From Pyrenopolyporus hunteri (taxonomy: Eukaryota; Ascomycota; Sordariomycetes; Xylariales; Hypoxylaceae): a DNA stretch of 64,000 nucleotides. Below, in pieces: positions 1-12,259 of this stretch (within the stretch, counting starts at the first letter, position 1; each line of letters starts with the position of its first letter). The notes below the pieces were generated by a model, which saw only the letters and a list, made by a program, of their open reading frames with translations, ran no database searches and had not been told where the DNA came from. The stretch lies in the NCBI GenBank assembly GCA_902806595.1, contig CADCXC010000035.1, forward strand, positions 496,001 to 560,000. The letters are read 5' to 3'. A program made the position numbers and the translations under genes.

Positions 1-377
1 GTGGTTTCATCGCGGGGTAAGTATGAGGTTATATGCTACACACCGCGGCACGTAAGTAGCGTAAAATGATATGTACAACAATCCCCCCGTAATGAAGCCT
101 TTTTATGAACTCCTTTATACAAGTTTCATAATACTAGTTTCGAGAGATGCTAAATAGAAGGATAGTACGGATTACAACCAAAGGAAAAAGGAAAGTGCGA
201 GGCACTATGATGGGGCTATATAATTCGCTTCGCTTCAAAGAGCATACGCTAGAAACCTAGACAAATACAACACCTCTTATTCTACCGACACCACCCGCGA
301 TACCTATACAAAACCGCAGCTCGAATAGCCACGCTTTAGATTCGTCTTCGTCTTCCTTCGTGCCCACGCCCATGAGG
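1..377. other. intergenic edge, 3' side of the NLR gene
   Basis: No open frame or RNA gene is recognisable here. The stretch lies downstream of the stop codon of the minus-strand NACHT-WD40 gene and presumably holds its 3' UTR and terminator. Confidence 0.5.
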
Positions 378-3300
378 TTACTTGAATTTGAATATCAATA
401 CCTCCCCCGAACCACATCCTATAACAACTCTAGAACCTTGGACTCGGCAACTGCACGGCCCGACCATGCTAGGACGATACGGCTGCGGCAAGAAGATTAA
501 CTTCTCATTGTCTCGCGTAATCCAGGTCACTTCGTCTTCACGCTCTCCGCGCAAACCGTATCGGCACCATTCCGGTGGCGCTATCGACGAATTCAATACA
601 TCGAGTGAGGAGAGTCGTAGCACGGCTCCATACTCAGACAACAACACGTCTGGATCGCCCGCATCAATGTGTAGATGCTGGAACTTCCGGCAGTCCCAGG
701 CCAGCTTCTCTGCTTCGATAACGCGTACACACTGCCAATCCCAATGCTGTGTAGGTTCCGCTTGGGCCTCCCAGATATGAACATATCCGTATTCGGTGAT
801 GGATACCAACATCTTACCGTCGGGTGGCACGAAGACGAGACTGCGTACATAGCACGCGAGCTTTTTAACATCAGTCAATGTCGCACACGGTGTCTCTATG
901 GCTCCATCCCCTTCCCTCTTCCCTCGGTAATTCCTCCTATTACCGCTCTCTTTGCTACCCTTACCACCTCCACCGGCCTCGAGGTCCCAGATCAGTATCT
1001 GCTTACCATTGTCGCCGGTAGCCAAGTACCGGCTATCCAGAGAGAAAGTGACACAGAAGACCTTGTCGTCGTGTCCCGAGAGCACCCGAGGATTAAGTCT
1101 GACATACCGCCCTGTATCCCCCCCTTCTGCCTCACTCGGTGCTTTGCTATTCCTCGCACTGTCGAGAATGGACTTGATATCCCAGACTCGGGCCGTTCTG
1201 TCGTTGGACACTGACGCCACGAAACGGCCGTTGGGGGAAATCACGGCCTGCTGCACCCAGTCGGTATGACCCCGAAGTTTACGAAGCATCTCCCCAGAAC
1301 CTGTATCCCATAGACCGACAGTGGTATCAATGCTTGCCGATACGATGAGGTTACCGTCTTGTGAAAAAGCGAGAGACTTAACTTCACGTTCGTGTCCACC
1401 CGCGAGTTTGCGCAGCAGCGTTCCTCTGTTCGCATCCCACAGCAATATCACGCCGTCAAAGGAAGCTGAGGCCACCATTGCGCCATCGGTGGAAAGTGTG
1501 ATAAAACTAATAGGACGCTTATGGCCCGACGGTAGCTGCTGATCCATATCTTTCATTCCTACCGCGTCATAGTCGATATTATCGACACTCCAGATGCGCA
1601 GGGTTCCATCGATTGATGCCGAAGATAGATGGTGGCCGCCGGGGGAGAAGCGCACCGCCGTTACAAGGCTGTCATGGCCTCTAAGCACGACATCCGGCTT
1701 GAAAGCCCGGGTATCTATGGTCGTGAAATCCAATACCGATGCTGTCGCTTTCCATATTTGCACGGTTGTGTCTACGCCATAGGCTAGGCGAAGTCCATCG
1801 GAAGAGAAAGTCACGGACATTACCCAGCCGCCAGTACCGAGAACTTGCAACATTTGACCCGTTTTAACGCTCCAGATTCGCACGATCCCGTATTTCGACC
1901 CAGTCGCCAGAAGGGCCGAGTCTGACGAGAAGGCCATATCGCCGACGGGCCAATCGTGTCCCTCCAGCCGATGGCATAATTTGTAGTCATCCACGTCCCA
2001 CACACCGATGTGGTATTTATGGTCACCCGGTATGCGTATGGTCCATGCGAGCAGGCACCCATCACTAGAAAAGCGTGCACAATCGTAGTACCGACTGCCC
2101 TCCCCTACCAAATCTGCCAATTGTTCCCATTGGTAAGACGGAACTTGCCACTTCACGACTCTCCCTCCTATGTAGGCGATCAAACGGTTCCCATCCGGCG
2201 AAAACACGATGTCTTTAACGTAATATAAGCTGCTATTGTTTCTACCTCTAGGTTGGGTCTCTAGAGTCTTGAGATGAGTACCCGTGGGCACGTGCCAGAG
2301 ATTGATGTCAGAATTGTCATCTGCGGTTGCTAGGAGACCCCGATGTTCGGGGGAGAAAGCGACTCGATGTACATATCGAACATTTCCGGCATATTTCAAC
2401 TTGTGCTGGCATCTGCCTGTGTAAGCATCCCAGAGCCGTACTACCCCGTCATTAGACACCGAGGCAAGAAGACGCCCGCTGGGTGAGTAAGCACAATGTT
2501 GCACCTGGGCCTCGTGGCCTTTGAGTTCGAATAAGCAGGGGTCGACCTCTCTACCGAATGGTTTTATGGCAGAGTCAAAGGACAATTCCTCATGAGGCAG
2601 CAGCTCCTCCAGTTCATTACGCCGGGGATAAAAGAGAAGACTGTTTTGAATGCTGAGGCCTTTCGGCCCACGCAGCGAGAGGTGAAAACTAAGGAACCTT
2701 ATGGACGCTCGGATGTACCGAAGGAGAATATGCATATCACTGATTCCTTCCCTTCTGGCCTATAAATATAAGATTAGTGAACGGCAAACCACATTTGGGA
2801 TAAATATATCTGGCGTAGGTACCTTCTCCTTCAGGACCCCCGAGGCCAATTGCAGATGCTCCCAAGCCTGTCCTGCAAGATGCTCAGATACCAGCTTCCC
2901 CATCCACTTCAAGAAGTGTCCTTTAAGGAAATTGGTTACCAACTCCAGCACGGCAAAGGCATAAGGAGATTCGAGCTCGGAAAGATGTCTAAACCAGAAA
3001 ACGGACCCGTATCTGTTCGACTTTAACCCCTCGCTCATGTTGCTCCACCGGTCGTTACTCGACGCCGTCCGCAGGCATCGCCTGATCATGTCGTTATGAG
3101 TCTGGGGTAATTTCTGCCTTTCCTTCATATGCTTCCGCAAATAGTCTCTCGCCGCCGAGTGCTTGAACATCACCTTGTTCTCGAGCACTTCCAAAAATGG
3201 GGAGCACATTCTCCCGATTAGGGTCCTCAGATCGACTTCTTCTGGTAGATGTGCTATATCTTCAACCGGCGCATACACAATATCCTCGAGCTCAGGGATA

Positions 3301-5930
3301 GTGAGCGGACGAAATGCTATCGCGGCAGTCCCGAGAACGACTTCACAATGTTCTCTGTTGTCTTCCCCGAAGTCACCTAGTCTTTCCAGCATTTGAGCAT
3401 ATAGATGCGGGACACCCAGGCTTAGACTATCAATAAAGCTAGGCGTGTCCCAGGGTATACCCTGCGACTCGACGGCATGACAGACTATGTTAATCCAGAG
3501 CAAATTTCCGGATGATATTCTCTGGAGCTTTTCCCGGATTTGATCCCGAAGCTTCCCACCATAGCGCGTATTGCGAGCCAGGGCACGGACCTTTGAAGCG
3601 ATGTATGTCTCCAAAATCGGCCGTACGCTGTTTTCAGTCGTGGAAATATACATCATCTTGGCTCGAGTAGTCTTAAGATTCTGGGTGTTGTTTTCGAAGG
3701 TACCTGCGTCTAACTTTTCGCCCGCGGCCTCTTCATTTTCAACATCCGATGTTTCCGACTCGGAGGTATCCGTATGATCAGAAGCCGAGGGTCCGTCACG
3801 ATCTCCATCGGTAGGCATATCACTCGAACCTTCCGGGCTCAGTATAATATCGGTGTCGAGGCATCTTTCCGCGATAATCTTCATGCGCGCATCCTTTGAC
3901 GATACCAACCACCTCACTCGGCCGGATAGTTGAGAAGTTGTGGCGATCAACCGTAACATGTCCTCCAGTCCCCATTTAACCCCGTACGGATCTCGAGGGA
4001 CGGAATTAAGGTGTGGGTTAACATCCGACGGCTCGACACAGAGATCTTCTATCCCGTCGACCACAAAATAGATAGTCCTGGTATCGCGGCCTTGGACCAA
4101 TGTATAGAGAAGGGTAGATACCGCGTAGAAGTCATTTGAATGGCCAAGACTAATTTCCTCCGTCGAAGATAGTTTCCTTTCCAAGAGACTTATAAGAGAA
4201 GGTTGATCCTTTAGAATCTGCCAGATTAGACTCCTCACTATCATGGCAAAACTTCCGCCCTCAGACTCCATTGTACTATCGCAAAAGAAATAGGCAACCG
4301 TCCGTTCCGAATAGACAGTTTGGTCTCTAAGGTGCCATACAAGAGCCTGGAGGAGAGCCGTCTTTCCGCTACCGGCGTCTCCCGTCACCCAAAGCACTCG
4401 GGAGCTGCTTGAATCACTGACCCAGTCCGAGTATTCCGGTGTGCTAATCGCCCAATGGGTAAACTCGAATTGAAAACGCCGAGTATGGAAACGCCAAGGA
4501 TGAAAATGCCCATCGTCAATGTGCGGCCTGGGGATAGGTCGATGTGTCACTTGGAGCTTTTCTAGCAACTGATCTGTGTGTCTAATTTCGTCCTTTTCAT
4601 GAACTTTCAACGCAGTCTTAGACTCTAAGAAGCGACGAAGCTGGTGTTCTATCTTGGGCCCATTGATACCTACGGCCAGAGCCCGCTCCCGCCGCAAAAT
4701 ATCTTCCTTAGCCCGATAGACTTGATGCCGATGAGATATATACGCCACGTCTTCCGGACTATTGCCCTGCGGCGGCAGCGGGCCATTCCCGGCGCTCGAA
4801 CATGCAATCAAGATTTGAAAGTGGAGTACCGCCTTATATAACGCAAGAATTTTATCTTTGAATGCATTAGCCCTTTCCTTGGGAATACCCAGGGGCTCCT
4901 CTGGGCTCTCCTGCTCCGTGGGCTGAGTGTTGGGTAAACTAATGTACCACCTCATTTTTGAAAGAACGGACAGGACGGCGTCATGAGACATATCCTCCGG
5001 AAACCCATGACGAAGAATAGCCTTGGGGAGGCGACGGGGTTAGTAAAGGCACGTCTTCGGCGATGAATCGGAGGATTGTCATAAATGTGTGCGACGTACA
5101 TCAATAGCAAGACAGCTAGTCAACCAGCCCAAGGAAGCGTGACGCTGCCTTGGAACAATAATCTTCATATTTTCCTTCAGATGCCGAGCTTTGGGGGATG
5201 CTGTTCCGGGGCCGGTGTCGCCTTTCGCTTCGTCAACGTCCTTGAGCCAAATCTCAACAGCCTCGGTCATACGGTCGCGCCTCACTTGGGGATCTATATT
5301 CGACAAATCTTTTGTCTGGGCATTCGACCCTGCTGCTTTCCGCGTCATGTATTCCATTACGATCGCCTCGTATCTATCTAAGAGATCGGGGAATTGCTCT
5401 CTCAGGCTACCGTAGGCCGTGTCCCAGAGCAAAGCAGCTTGATCCCGTTCGGCTGGGGATTCGGCCTCTGAGGTGTCGGGCGTTTGGACAACTGATTCGG
5501 GTGTGTCTTGGACATCCGCCTTTAAGCTGGATTCTATAACGGGCCTTTGGCGAGAGGATGTTGAAATTTGGTCTGCGTCATCGTCGGGATGGGCGCCATT
5601 ATCGACACCAACACCGACATCGACGTCGATACGGGCATGGGTATTGTCCTTGGTATGGGCGCCTGCGCTGCTTTCTGCGCAGACGCTTATTCGGGCATCA
5701 GCCACAGTATTGACGGACTGGACCCCCTGACTGTCTTCTCTTGCTCCGGCAGCATCTGTTGTGTATTTCGAGGTGCTGCTGATTGTGTTGGGATCTACTG
5801 GAGGCGTCCGCTCGCCGTCATGAGCTTGACGCGGGAAGAATGAACCAGAACGCTTATTGCTTCTTTGTGAATTTGATTTTGGAAGAAGCCCGTCTAATTT
5901 ATTTGGCCTGAAGGGATTGAAGCGACCCAT
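378..5930 (-). CDS. NACHT-WD40 STAND NTPase (fungal NLR-like receptor)
   Basis: Three exons, 5930-5100, 2823-5021 and 378-2759, give 1,803 aa. Both introns are phase 0: 78 nt (5022-5099, GTACGT...CTAAC...AAG) and 63 nt (2760-2822, GTACCT...CTAAT...TAG). Splicing removes the stops that otherwise split the locus into three open frames. Residues 1 to about 140 are low-complexity. About 160-330 resembles the fungal NACHT N-terminal domain (LLWDTAY start). The NACHT P-loop GDAGSGKT is near 491-498, followed by a Walker B-like YFVVDGIEDL. The C-terminal 780 residues hold about 12 WD40 repeats (GH...SPDG...ASVSNDGVVRLWD type). Proteins of this layout (HET-E/HET-D/NWD families) are cytosolic STAND switches in allorecognition or immunity. 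The repeats here are diverged from one another, unlike the near-identical repeats of fast-evolving HET-E members. No HET or other death domain is visible at the N-terminus, so the ligand and output are unknown. Confidence 0.88.
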
Positions 5931-7734
5931 CGTATTCTTGCTATCCTTATTTGATTCTGTATTTGGGAGAATGTTAGACGGTTGATAGCATACCTAGGCG
6001 TCCGGAAGATGTGCACACTATGGGAGTCTTGGATCTTAAGGCGAGGTAAATCGAGCCGAATCACATAGCTACCTAGGTAGGTACCTACGTACAGGAACTT
6101 CAGGACTAGGAACTAATTCGCAAGGACTTCTCGCCTATCATGTCCGTTCGATACGCCAGCGAGTGCTCTTCTTCTCCTTGCACAAGCCCCAGCGAAAGCG
6201 CCTTCTCAGCCAACCCAATACTGGGCTAGGTGACCGTCGGCAGAGGAGGGGATGGGGAAACCGCTGATATTGGTTGGCGGTTCGGATTTCTAGGGACCAG
6301 ACGGCGCCGATCCAAACGTAATGCTGCAAAGATGCCTTAAGAGTTCATCGAGGCAAACGGTATGATGCTTGGTAGCCCACAGCCTGCCCTGAGCGAAGGC
6401 GATATGACACGTCAGCGGATGGCTAGGGATAGTCTAAAGGTGTCATCAGCTTCTGTTAGACTACTCGAGATTGGTTTCGCTTGAGCGGCCCAGTTCGAGG
6501 CTCATTTTGCTGCACAGGGTGTGATCTTTCTACAGCCAGGGCAGGCTATGGCAAAGGACGTGCAAGTTGCAAGGACGGGGACGGAGCAGCTTATTGCCTC
6601 GCTTCTCGGATGAGCCGCCGCTGCCGGGCGGCGTCATATCCAAAAGGCAGTACGGTTATGTGATTTAGATTAGCGGCCGCAGCTAGCTACGCCGCGAAAC
6701 TAATAAACGAAAGCGGGGGGGTTATCTAGGCGTCTGCATATTTGGGATAATCCTGCCGTGACATTGGGTGAGTCCTCGTAGCCTGCTTGAAAGCTGAAGG
6801 CGGTGTCTTTCCTGGCCGCATTATTTAGGTATTGATATCAGGCGCATAAAGAGCATAAAATACAATGCGACCGTGGGACCCAGACTGGCCTATCCAATGT
6901 GCGATTAATGGTTTCCATCTAAGTGACAATATAGCGCGGCATTTCCAAAGTAACGGGCATATGGTATGGCGCTTGGCGATAGGCCAGACTATTACCTCCG
7001 ATCATACCTACGGAGGCAAGCATTCGATAAAAGGGCTCGAGTAAATCGGTGCATCAATGCATCAATGCATCAATGCAACAGCTAAAATCTCCTCTTATAA
7101 ACTCTAGAAATAATAGGTCTCTACTCGGATTTTAAAGGATAAAGCGTGACATAAAGGGGTCGTAGGCTGGACGAAGTACTTATATACCCACCTCGGCGAT
7201 AGTATTAAGTTGAATAGGCATTTTAGAACACGAAATTTCCTAAATAAATCTTAAATAAAAGTTATAAAAGTCGGGAAACGTAGGCTATCAAATAGGCTTG
7301 TCTAGAAATAGCTATAACACCTCTCCCTCACTCCCCCCCTTTCCCTTTTACACCCAGAAATACTGCACAGGGGCATTACATCAATCAGCAATGCGGACGG
7401 CTAGTTCTAGGAGGATATTTACATTATTATAGGATACCTAGGTATATAACAAAACAGAAAAACTTTTATAAGTGTAAATGACGCGGGTTAGATATATACA
7501 GCACATGTATCGTGGTGGTCGGTTAACCATTGCATTTACCCCTTAGTACACAAAGGCGTAAAAGCCTCATGTGCAGGGCAATATCTACTCCATCACGGGT
7601 TCCATAACCCTGCTACATAATGTGGCTAACTCCGCCCATAGAAACAGCTCACATAAGGCCGAGATTAAGCACATGCTTACCTAGGTTGGTATGTGCCTAG
7701 GTAGGTATTTGGTAGATTCAGGCAAGGGCCGCCC
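5931..7734. other. intergenic, 1.8 kb, promoter side of the NLR gene
   Basis: There is no credible gene. It contains AT-rich blocks (about 7080-7510), CCTAGGTA-type palindromes (around 6070-6090 and 7680-7710), a short tandem repeat at 7051 and an 18-bp sequence (7160-7177) repeated at 62594. The first few hundred bases should include the NLR promoter. Short open frames are not supported by codon pattern or family resemblance. Confidence 0.5.
7051..7077. repeat. 8-bp tandem repeat
   Basis: Three full copies plus a partial copy of the unit GCATCAAT stand head to tail. It is a simple microsatellite in intergenic DNA. Confidence 0.8.
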
Positions 7735-8647
7735 CTAAGCACCACCAGCAGCACCAGCGCTGCTGCTACTAGCCTGCAAGGCGCTGTACCAGATCTTCAT
7801 GGCGGTCATGACAGCGACGAGCGCGAAGCGGTCGCCGAGCACGCCCGCGGCGCCGCTCCCGAGGAACTGGAACTTGAAGGCCTTGTTCTTGCTCACGCTG
7901 CCGTTGGCCGACCACACCGCCACGACCTCCTTCCCGTCGCTCGTCGCGCCCGCCGAACGCACCCCCTCCCGCCCCCTGCCCTGACGCCGCGCTGCCCACT
8001 CGCACCAGCTTCCACCCCCGCGACCGCTTGTCCAGCTCCCGGACCTCCTCGCCCCCGCTGCTCCGCCACTCGAACCCCTCCCGCCGCAGCTCCTTCCCTA
8101 GGCCTACGTCTGCCGCGAACGAGTACCGCGTGTGCACGCCCTCCTGCTTCTCCGTCATCTCGACGGTCGCGACGGGCCGCGGGTCGGCCTGCGCGGCGCT
8201 ACTAGATCCGGACGCGGACCCGCCCGACGAGGACCCGGGCTCGGTGTGCAAGGCTGCGGGGAGGATCTGGATGACGGAGCGCCTGCCGGTGCTCCACCTG
8301 CTCTCGGGGCCGGCGGTGGCGATCACGGGGTGCGCGTCGCTGGGCCCGGCGTGCAGGCTGAGCAGCGGCTTGCCCGACCAGCCGGAGCGCGTGGCGACGG
8401 CGAAGAGGGGCGAGTCGGCGTGCTCGCCCAGGTGCACGATCTTGGAGAGGAATTTCATCTCGAAGTACGCGTTGAACGACGGCGGGAACCGGTTGCTGAC
8501 GCCGGCCACGGCGCCGGCGCCGGCGCTTGGGATGCCCGCTCCGGACCCCGCTTCGTACGGTGGCGTCGCTAGGGCGGTTGTGTCCACTGCTGTGTAAGGA
8601 GGGGGTGGTGCCGCATCGTCCCCGGGTGCTTCGGTTGGGTTGCCCAT
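7735..8647 (-). CDS. tubby-C-like / LURP-one-like protein, apparent frameshift
   Basis: The frame starting at 8647 (MGNPTEAPGDDAAPPPPY) has a Pro/Ala-rich N-terminus. A body follows that resembles the fungal tubby-C-like/LURP-one fold family (FPPSFNAYFEMKFLSK, HLGEHADSPLFAVATRSGWSG, ELRREGFEWR, SRGWKLVRV). After about residue 218 this frame runs into Gly/Arg-rich nonsense. The expected family ending (SDGKEVVAVWS, KFQFLGSGAAGVLGDRFALVAVMTAMKIW) continues in another frame from about 7960 to the stop at 7735. The switch falls in a G-rich run around 7960-7985. No intron of realistic length fits (the best GT...AG pair is about 25 nt). This is either a base-call or assembly indel in a GC homopolymer or a genuine pseudogene. 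The function of these fungal members is unknown; related folds bind membrane lipids. Confidence 0.68.
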
Positions 8648-9222
8648 CTTTTCGCGATAGCTTCCCCTTATTTCAACTCGTATTTTTATTTGGTTTATGT
8701 ATACTTCTAGAGCGGTTTGATGTTTAGTTCAATGTTTATATGGCTGCCTGAGAAGGAAGAGGGGAAAAAATAATAATATATAGGGCCAAGCTTCTCAGGG
8801 AGGAATCCACGCCGAAATCCTTGAGAGTAAGCTGATGCTCTGTGGAACTGCATGCGAGCTGAAATTAGTCTATGAGCTAGGCAAACCATTCGATTATAAC
8901 GAGATCGGATTGAAAAGTCTCCTTCTTCCCTTCAATCATTAACGGAACTCGAATAGTATCTTTTACTCTTTGTAGTAAAAGGAGTAATAAGTTGCTGATC
9001 CTTTCCTAAGAGGATTCGTCTCGAGCTTTTCTCTCCCTTCCGACCCCTCCTATGGTAAGTGTAATACTTAGAGCTGATCACCTACGAATCATGCAAGACA
9101 CAGAATTCCAAAGGCGAAGGCAAAGATAAGCAAATATAGCACCATAAACGTACACTCCTATTCGAACCCTAAGTCCAGAAAAAAAGAAGAAAATAATTTA
9201 CAAAAGCCCTCTTTGCCTACCA
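8648..9222. other. intergenic
   Basis: I see no gene. The stretch holds the upstream region of the tubby-like gene (near 8648-8800) and the 3' flank of the secreted-protein gene that ends at 9223. Confidence 0.5.
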
Positions 9223-10229
9223 CTAGATCTCAGCCTTTCCGCAAATGTTCGTGCTTGCCACCCTCTCAGGCCAATTGTTGCCCGACTCAGGTACGATATT
9301 GATAGCGATACCCCATTCCGGGCCGAGCGCCAAAGCCGCGATATAGTTAGACCAGTCCTGGTGCTGGTCCATCCTCTGGGCCCAATCCTTAGAAACACCA
9401 TCTGCCACAGCCTTGATGCCATTCTCAGCGGGTTTGACATCCAAGTTGTATTTGTAGGCGTTGTACGAGATCAAGAAGTCGGCTCCGTTTCCGCGGCGCT
9501 CGAGCGATCCGTTTACCTCTCTGGGGAAAGAGACGCGAACCGCGCCGCTGCCGTCGGCGCGCATCCGCACCTCGTGGTCGGCCGTGACCCCGTTTTCCTC
9601 GCGCAGGCCTAGGATCTGGAAATCGGTGCTGGGCACACCTCCGTCCTCGTCCCTGGCTGCCACAGATAGGACGTTCACGGCCTCGAAGGCCAAGCCGCGC
9701 TCGTTGAGACTGTCCTCCACTGCAGCAAACGGTTAGCATTCGGTACCATTCGACGACTCCCCGTCGCGGCAATGGACGGCAGGGGGGAACTCATACCGCT
9801 TCGCTTAAACCCATCCCAGCGCTTCGAGTTCTTGTTATTAGCTTGCATGGTCGATTCGGTACTGCTAAGGGGCTCGTCCTTGTAGATCGCGACACCGCCG
9901 CCGACCAACCAGATAACGGAGGAGATGGTATACCCAACCCCCTCGCAGTCGTGCTGGCCGGGGACCATGGTGCGGCAGACACTGTATGCCGTGAAGCCGC
10001 TAAGGGCACCTCCCACTCCGACCGAGAAGACCTTCGCCTGGTACTTCTCGGGCGCCGCCTCGTATAATTTAATCGCCGCGTCGAGCTCGTAGCACCACCC
10101 CGGTCGACCTTGGCGCGAGAACATAGCCACGTCGCCGGGCGAGCGTCGTGCAAGTTCACTTGCTGCGTAGGGTCGCGCTGTCGCCTCTCCTAGGAGGACG
10201 GCGGCGGGCAAGAGACTCTGCAGCTTCAT
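9223..10229 (-). CDS. predicted secreted or membrane protein, function unknown
   Basis: Two exons, 10229-9797 and 9719-9223, are joined across a 77-nt intron (9720-9796; GTATGA...GCTAAC...CAG) to give 309 aa. The N-terminus MKLQSLLPAAVLLGEATARP looks like a signal peptide, followed by a basic ELARRS segment. Two hydrophobic stretches follow (VFSVGVGGALSGFTAYSV, about residues 68-85, and YTISSVIWLVGGGVAIY, about 102-118). They are flanked by cysteines in GWCYEL, VCRTM and HDCEG. The C-terminal half is polar, with one late cysteine (NICGK). I do not recognise a named family. It could be a secreted protein or a type-I-like membrane protein. Neighbouring genes give no functional clue beyond two other predicted secreted proteins within 5 kb. 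Confidence 0.75.
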
Positions 10230-11343
10230 AGTGGCGACGATGTTAAAGACGAGAAGAAGCAGGGTGCTGTGGGTATCAAGCTAAGAGGAGTGAGGGAGTA
10301 ATGAGTTGGAGTTAATGGGTTTGTGCTGTTTCGTTATTTTCACCTATGGATGCGCGAACATGTCGGCTATTTATCATTTCTTTTCCCATTTATTCGTTCC
10401 CCATTCGTATCATGAACATACTCTAAGTGAGGAGCTGTAAGGAGTTATCAAAGTGATGTTGGGAATCCGCTCGGCGCACAACTCGAGACTCCTATTTCCA
10501 GCCATCCTTCTCGATAGGCGACATATTGCTCATCTTTGCGATTTTGGTGAATAACTGACGTTCTTGTTGGGGGGCGTAGAGAAGTGGTTCGCATCATAAA
10601 AGATCTGCAAAGCTGTGTTTTCTATTCTTAACGTTCTATAGATCGGCATAACGAGGTCTCGCGGATCGCTTCGTTTAACCGTGGTATAGACCGCGATGAT
10701 CTTGTTTTAAAGAGTTGCGGTAGAGGCTATATTCCGAAACAGTTAGTCTAGGGACAACTTAATCGAGTTTTGTCGTAGGGCAGAAGTTGCAGAAGCCAAG
10801 ATCTGCGAGTCTATCTAACAACATAAATCCTACTGTTACATCGGCGCATAGCTTTTGACTTCTAACTCTTTAGCTCTATGTCACGCTCTATTCATAGTTC
10901 TCTCTCTACGTCATTCCCGCATGGCAGCATACCCATCTTCAGGGACGAATACTGTGGAGGTGGGTCGCGCGCCGCAGTGTTGGACCACGACCCCTGGATC
11001 TGAAGCAACCAACATCTACGGGAGGAATTTATGTTTAAGAGGCACAGCTCTGGCCCATAGAGTAATACGTAAATCTACCAAGCATTGACATATGCCAAGC
11101 TTTCTTTAGTTAATTATTTTTCTATCCGAAGTATAGATAATCGCTGCCGTTGCAGGCCGTTCGCCTAACCATCGACACACGCCTTCACAAACATCTCGTC
11201 ATTTAACAACGCTAGCCTCAACATTCCTAATCCTCTCAAAACGTTAGCCAAACAGCCAATTTCTTCAAGCTTGCTATTATCACGATTCATCTCCTTCATT
11301 AAACCCATCTCTATTACTTGCAATCTATAATTAAAAACACATA
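10230..11343. other. intergenic, 1.1 kb
   Basis: No gene is recognised. The first 200 bases should hold the promoter of the minus-strand gene starting at 10229. The rest is AT-rich with only short open frames. Confidence 0.5.
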
Positions 11344-11601
11344 ATGACAATAACCGGGGAAGACCTGCTATTCGAATCGTTCGCATACGGCATAGCTACC
11401 GTCTTGTTTCTGTTAGTTCTCGCGACACTCATGTGGCTAACTCGCGGACAAAAATTCATAATACCAAGCTGGTCGATCTTGTGGTCGCAAGTCTTCCAAG
11501 TTATCTGGGTTGCCGGTTTTGTGTACGCGGTTGTGTTTAGATTTCACGAGTGGTGGATACTCACCGGTCGGCTTCGGCAGACACTAGCGGAAGCCATTTA
11601 G
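11344..11601 (+). CDS. possible small two-helix membrane protein
   Basis: An 85-residue frame starts in a good fungal context (ACACATAATGAC). It has two plausible transmembrane segments, about residues 17-33 (GIATVLFLLVLATLMWL) and 50-66 (FQVIWVAGFVYAVVF), separated by a basic/aromatic loop. It has no family resemblance that I recognise and no intron signals. Its length is close to what chance can give in 64 kb. The clean amphipathic layout and start context are the only support, so it is kept as a tentative hypothetical gene. Confidence 0.35.
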   Translation: MTITGEDLLFESFAYGIATVLFLLVLATLMWLTRGQKFIIPSWSILWSQVFQVIWVAGFVYAVVFRFHEWWILTGRLRQTLAEAI

Positions 11602-12259
11602 GGAGTCGATATTGTGTCTGGGACTATTCCCATGGGGGAATGTATGGGGTGCCGGTGACTTGGATCTTGGCCTTATGTACGATAAAATGAAATTCTTTCT
11701 CTATCGGCTTTAAACAAGATCTCCTATATTCTCTCCTAACATCTGCTTGATTGTTATGTCAATATAAGCCCCTATCGTACCGGTATATTGTAGATATAGG
11801 CTATTTACCTTTGCACCTCGTCGTTAAGGGATGAAATTTACCGGTCTTTACAGCCCTAAGTTTAGAGCATCACAATGATCCCCAAATAATAAGAGATCTA
11901 GTTGGTAGCTAAACAATTTGTAGGCTATGACTTCGACCAACGGCACTATCTATTACAAGTACTATATGAATCGCCCAAGGATTCTACTACGACTTTTATC
12001 AGCTAGAATTAGTGGAGTGATACCTTTGAGAGCCTTCTACTCAGATTCAATGTCAAGCGAAAGCATTTGGAGCACAGGGTAGTTCGGGAACAAATAGCAA
12101 TTGTAAATATCAAAATATCTAATCAATGAGCGACACACAACCCAGCTAAAAACTCAGATCCTAACCCCCCGTAAACCAAGATGCCTAGCGATATAATACA
12201 CAATCACCCTCTCCCCGAGCACCCCCCGCCGAAAACTTGTGAAAAGAGCCTGCCACCAT
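11602..12259. other. intergenic
   Basis: AT-rich sequence between a tentative small gene and the 3' end of the Kex2-peptide protein. I see no gene in it. Confidence 0.5.
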
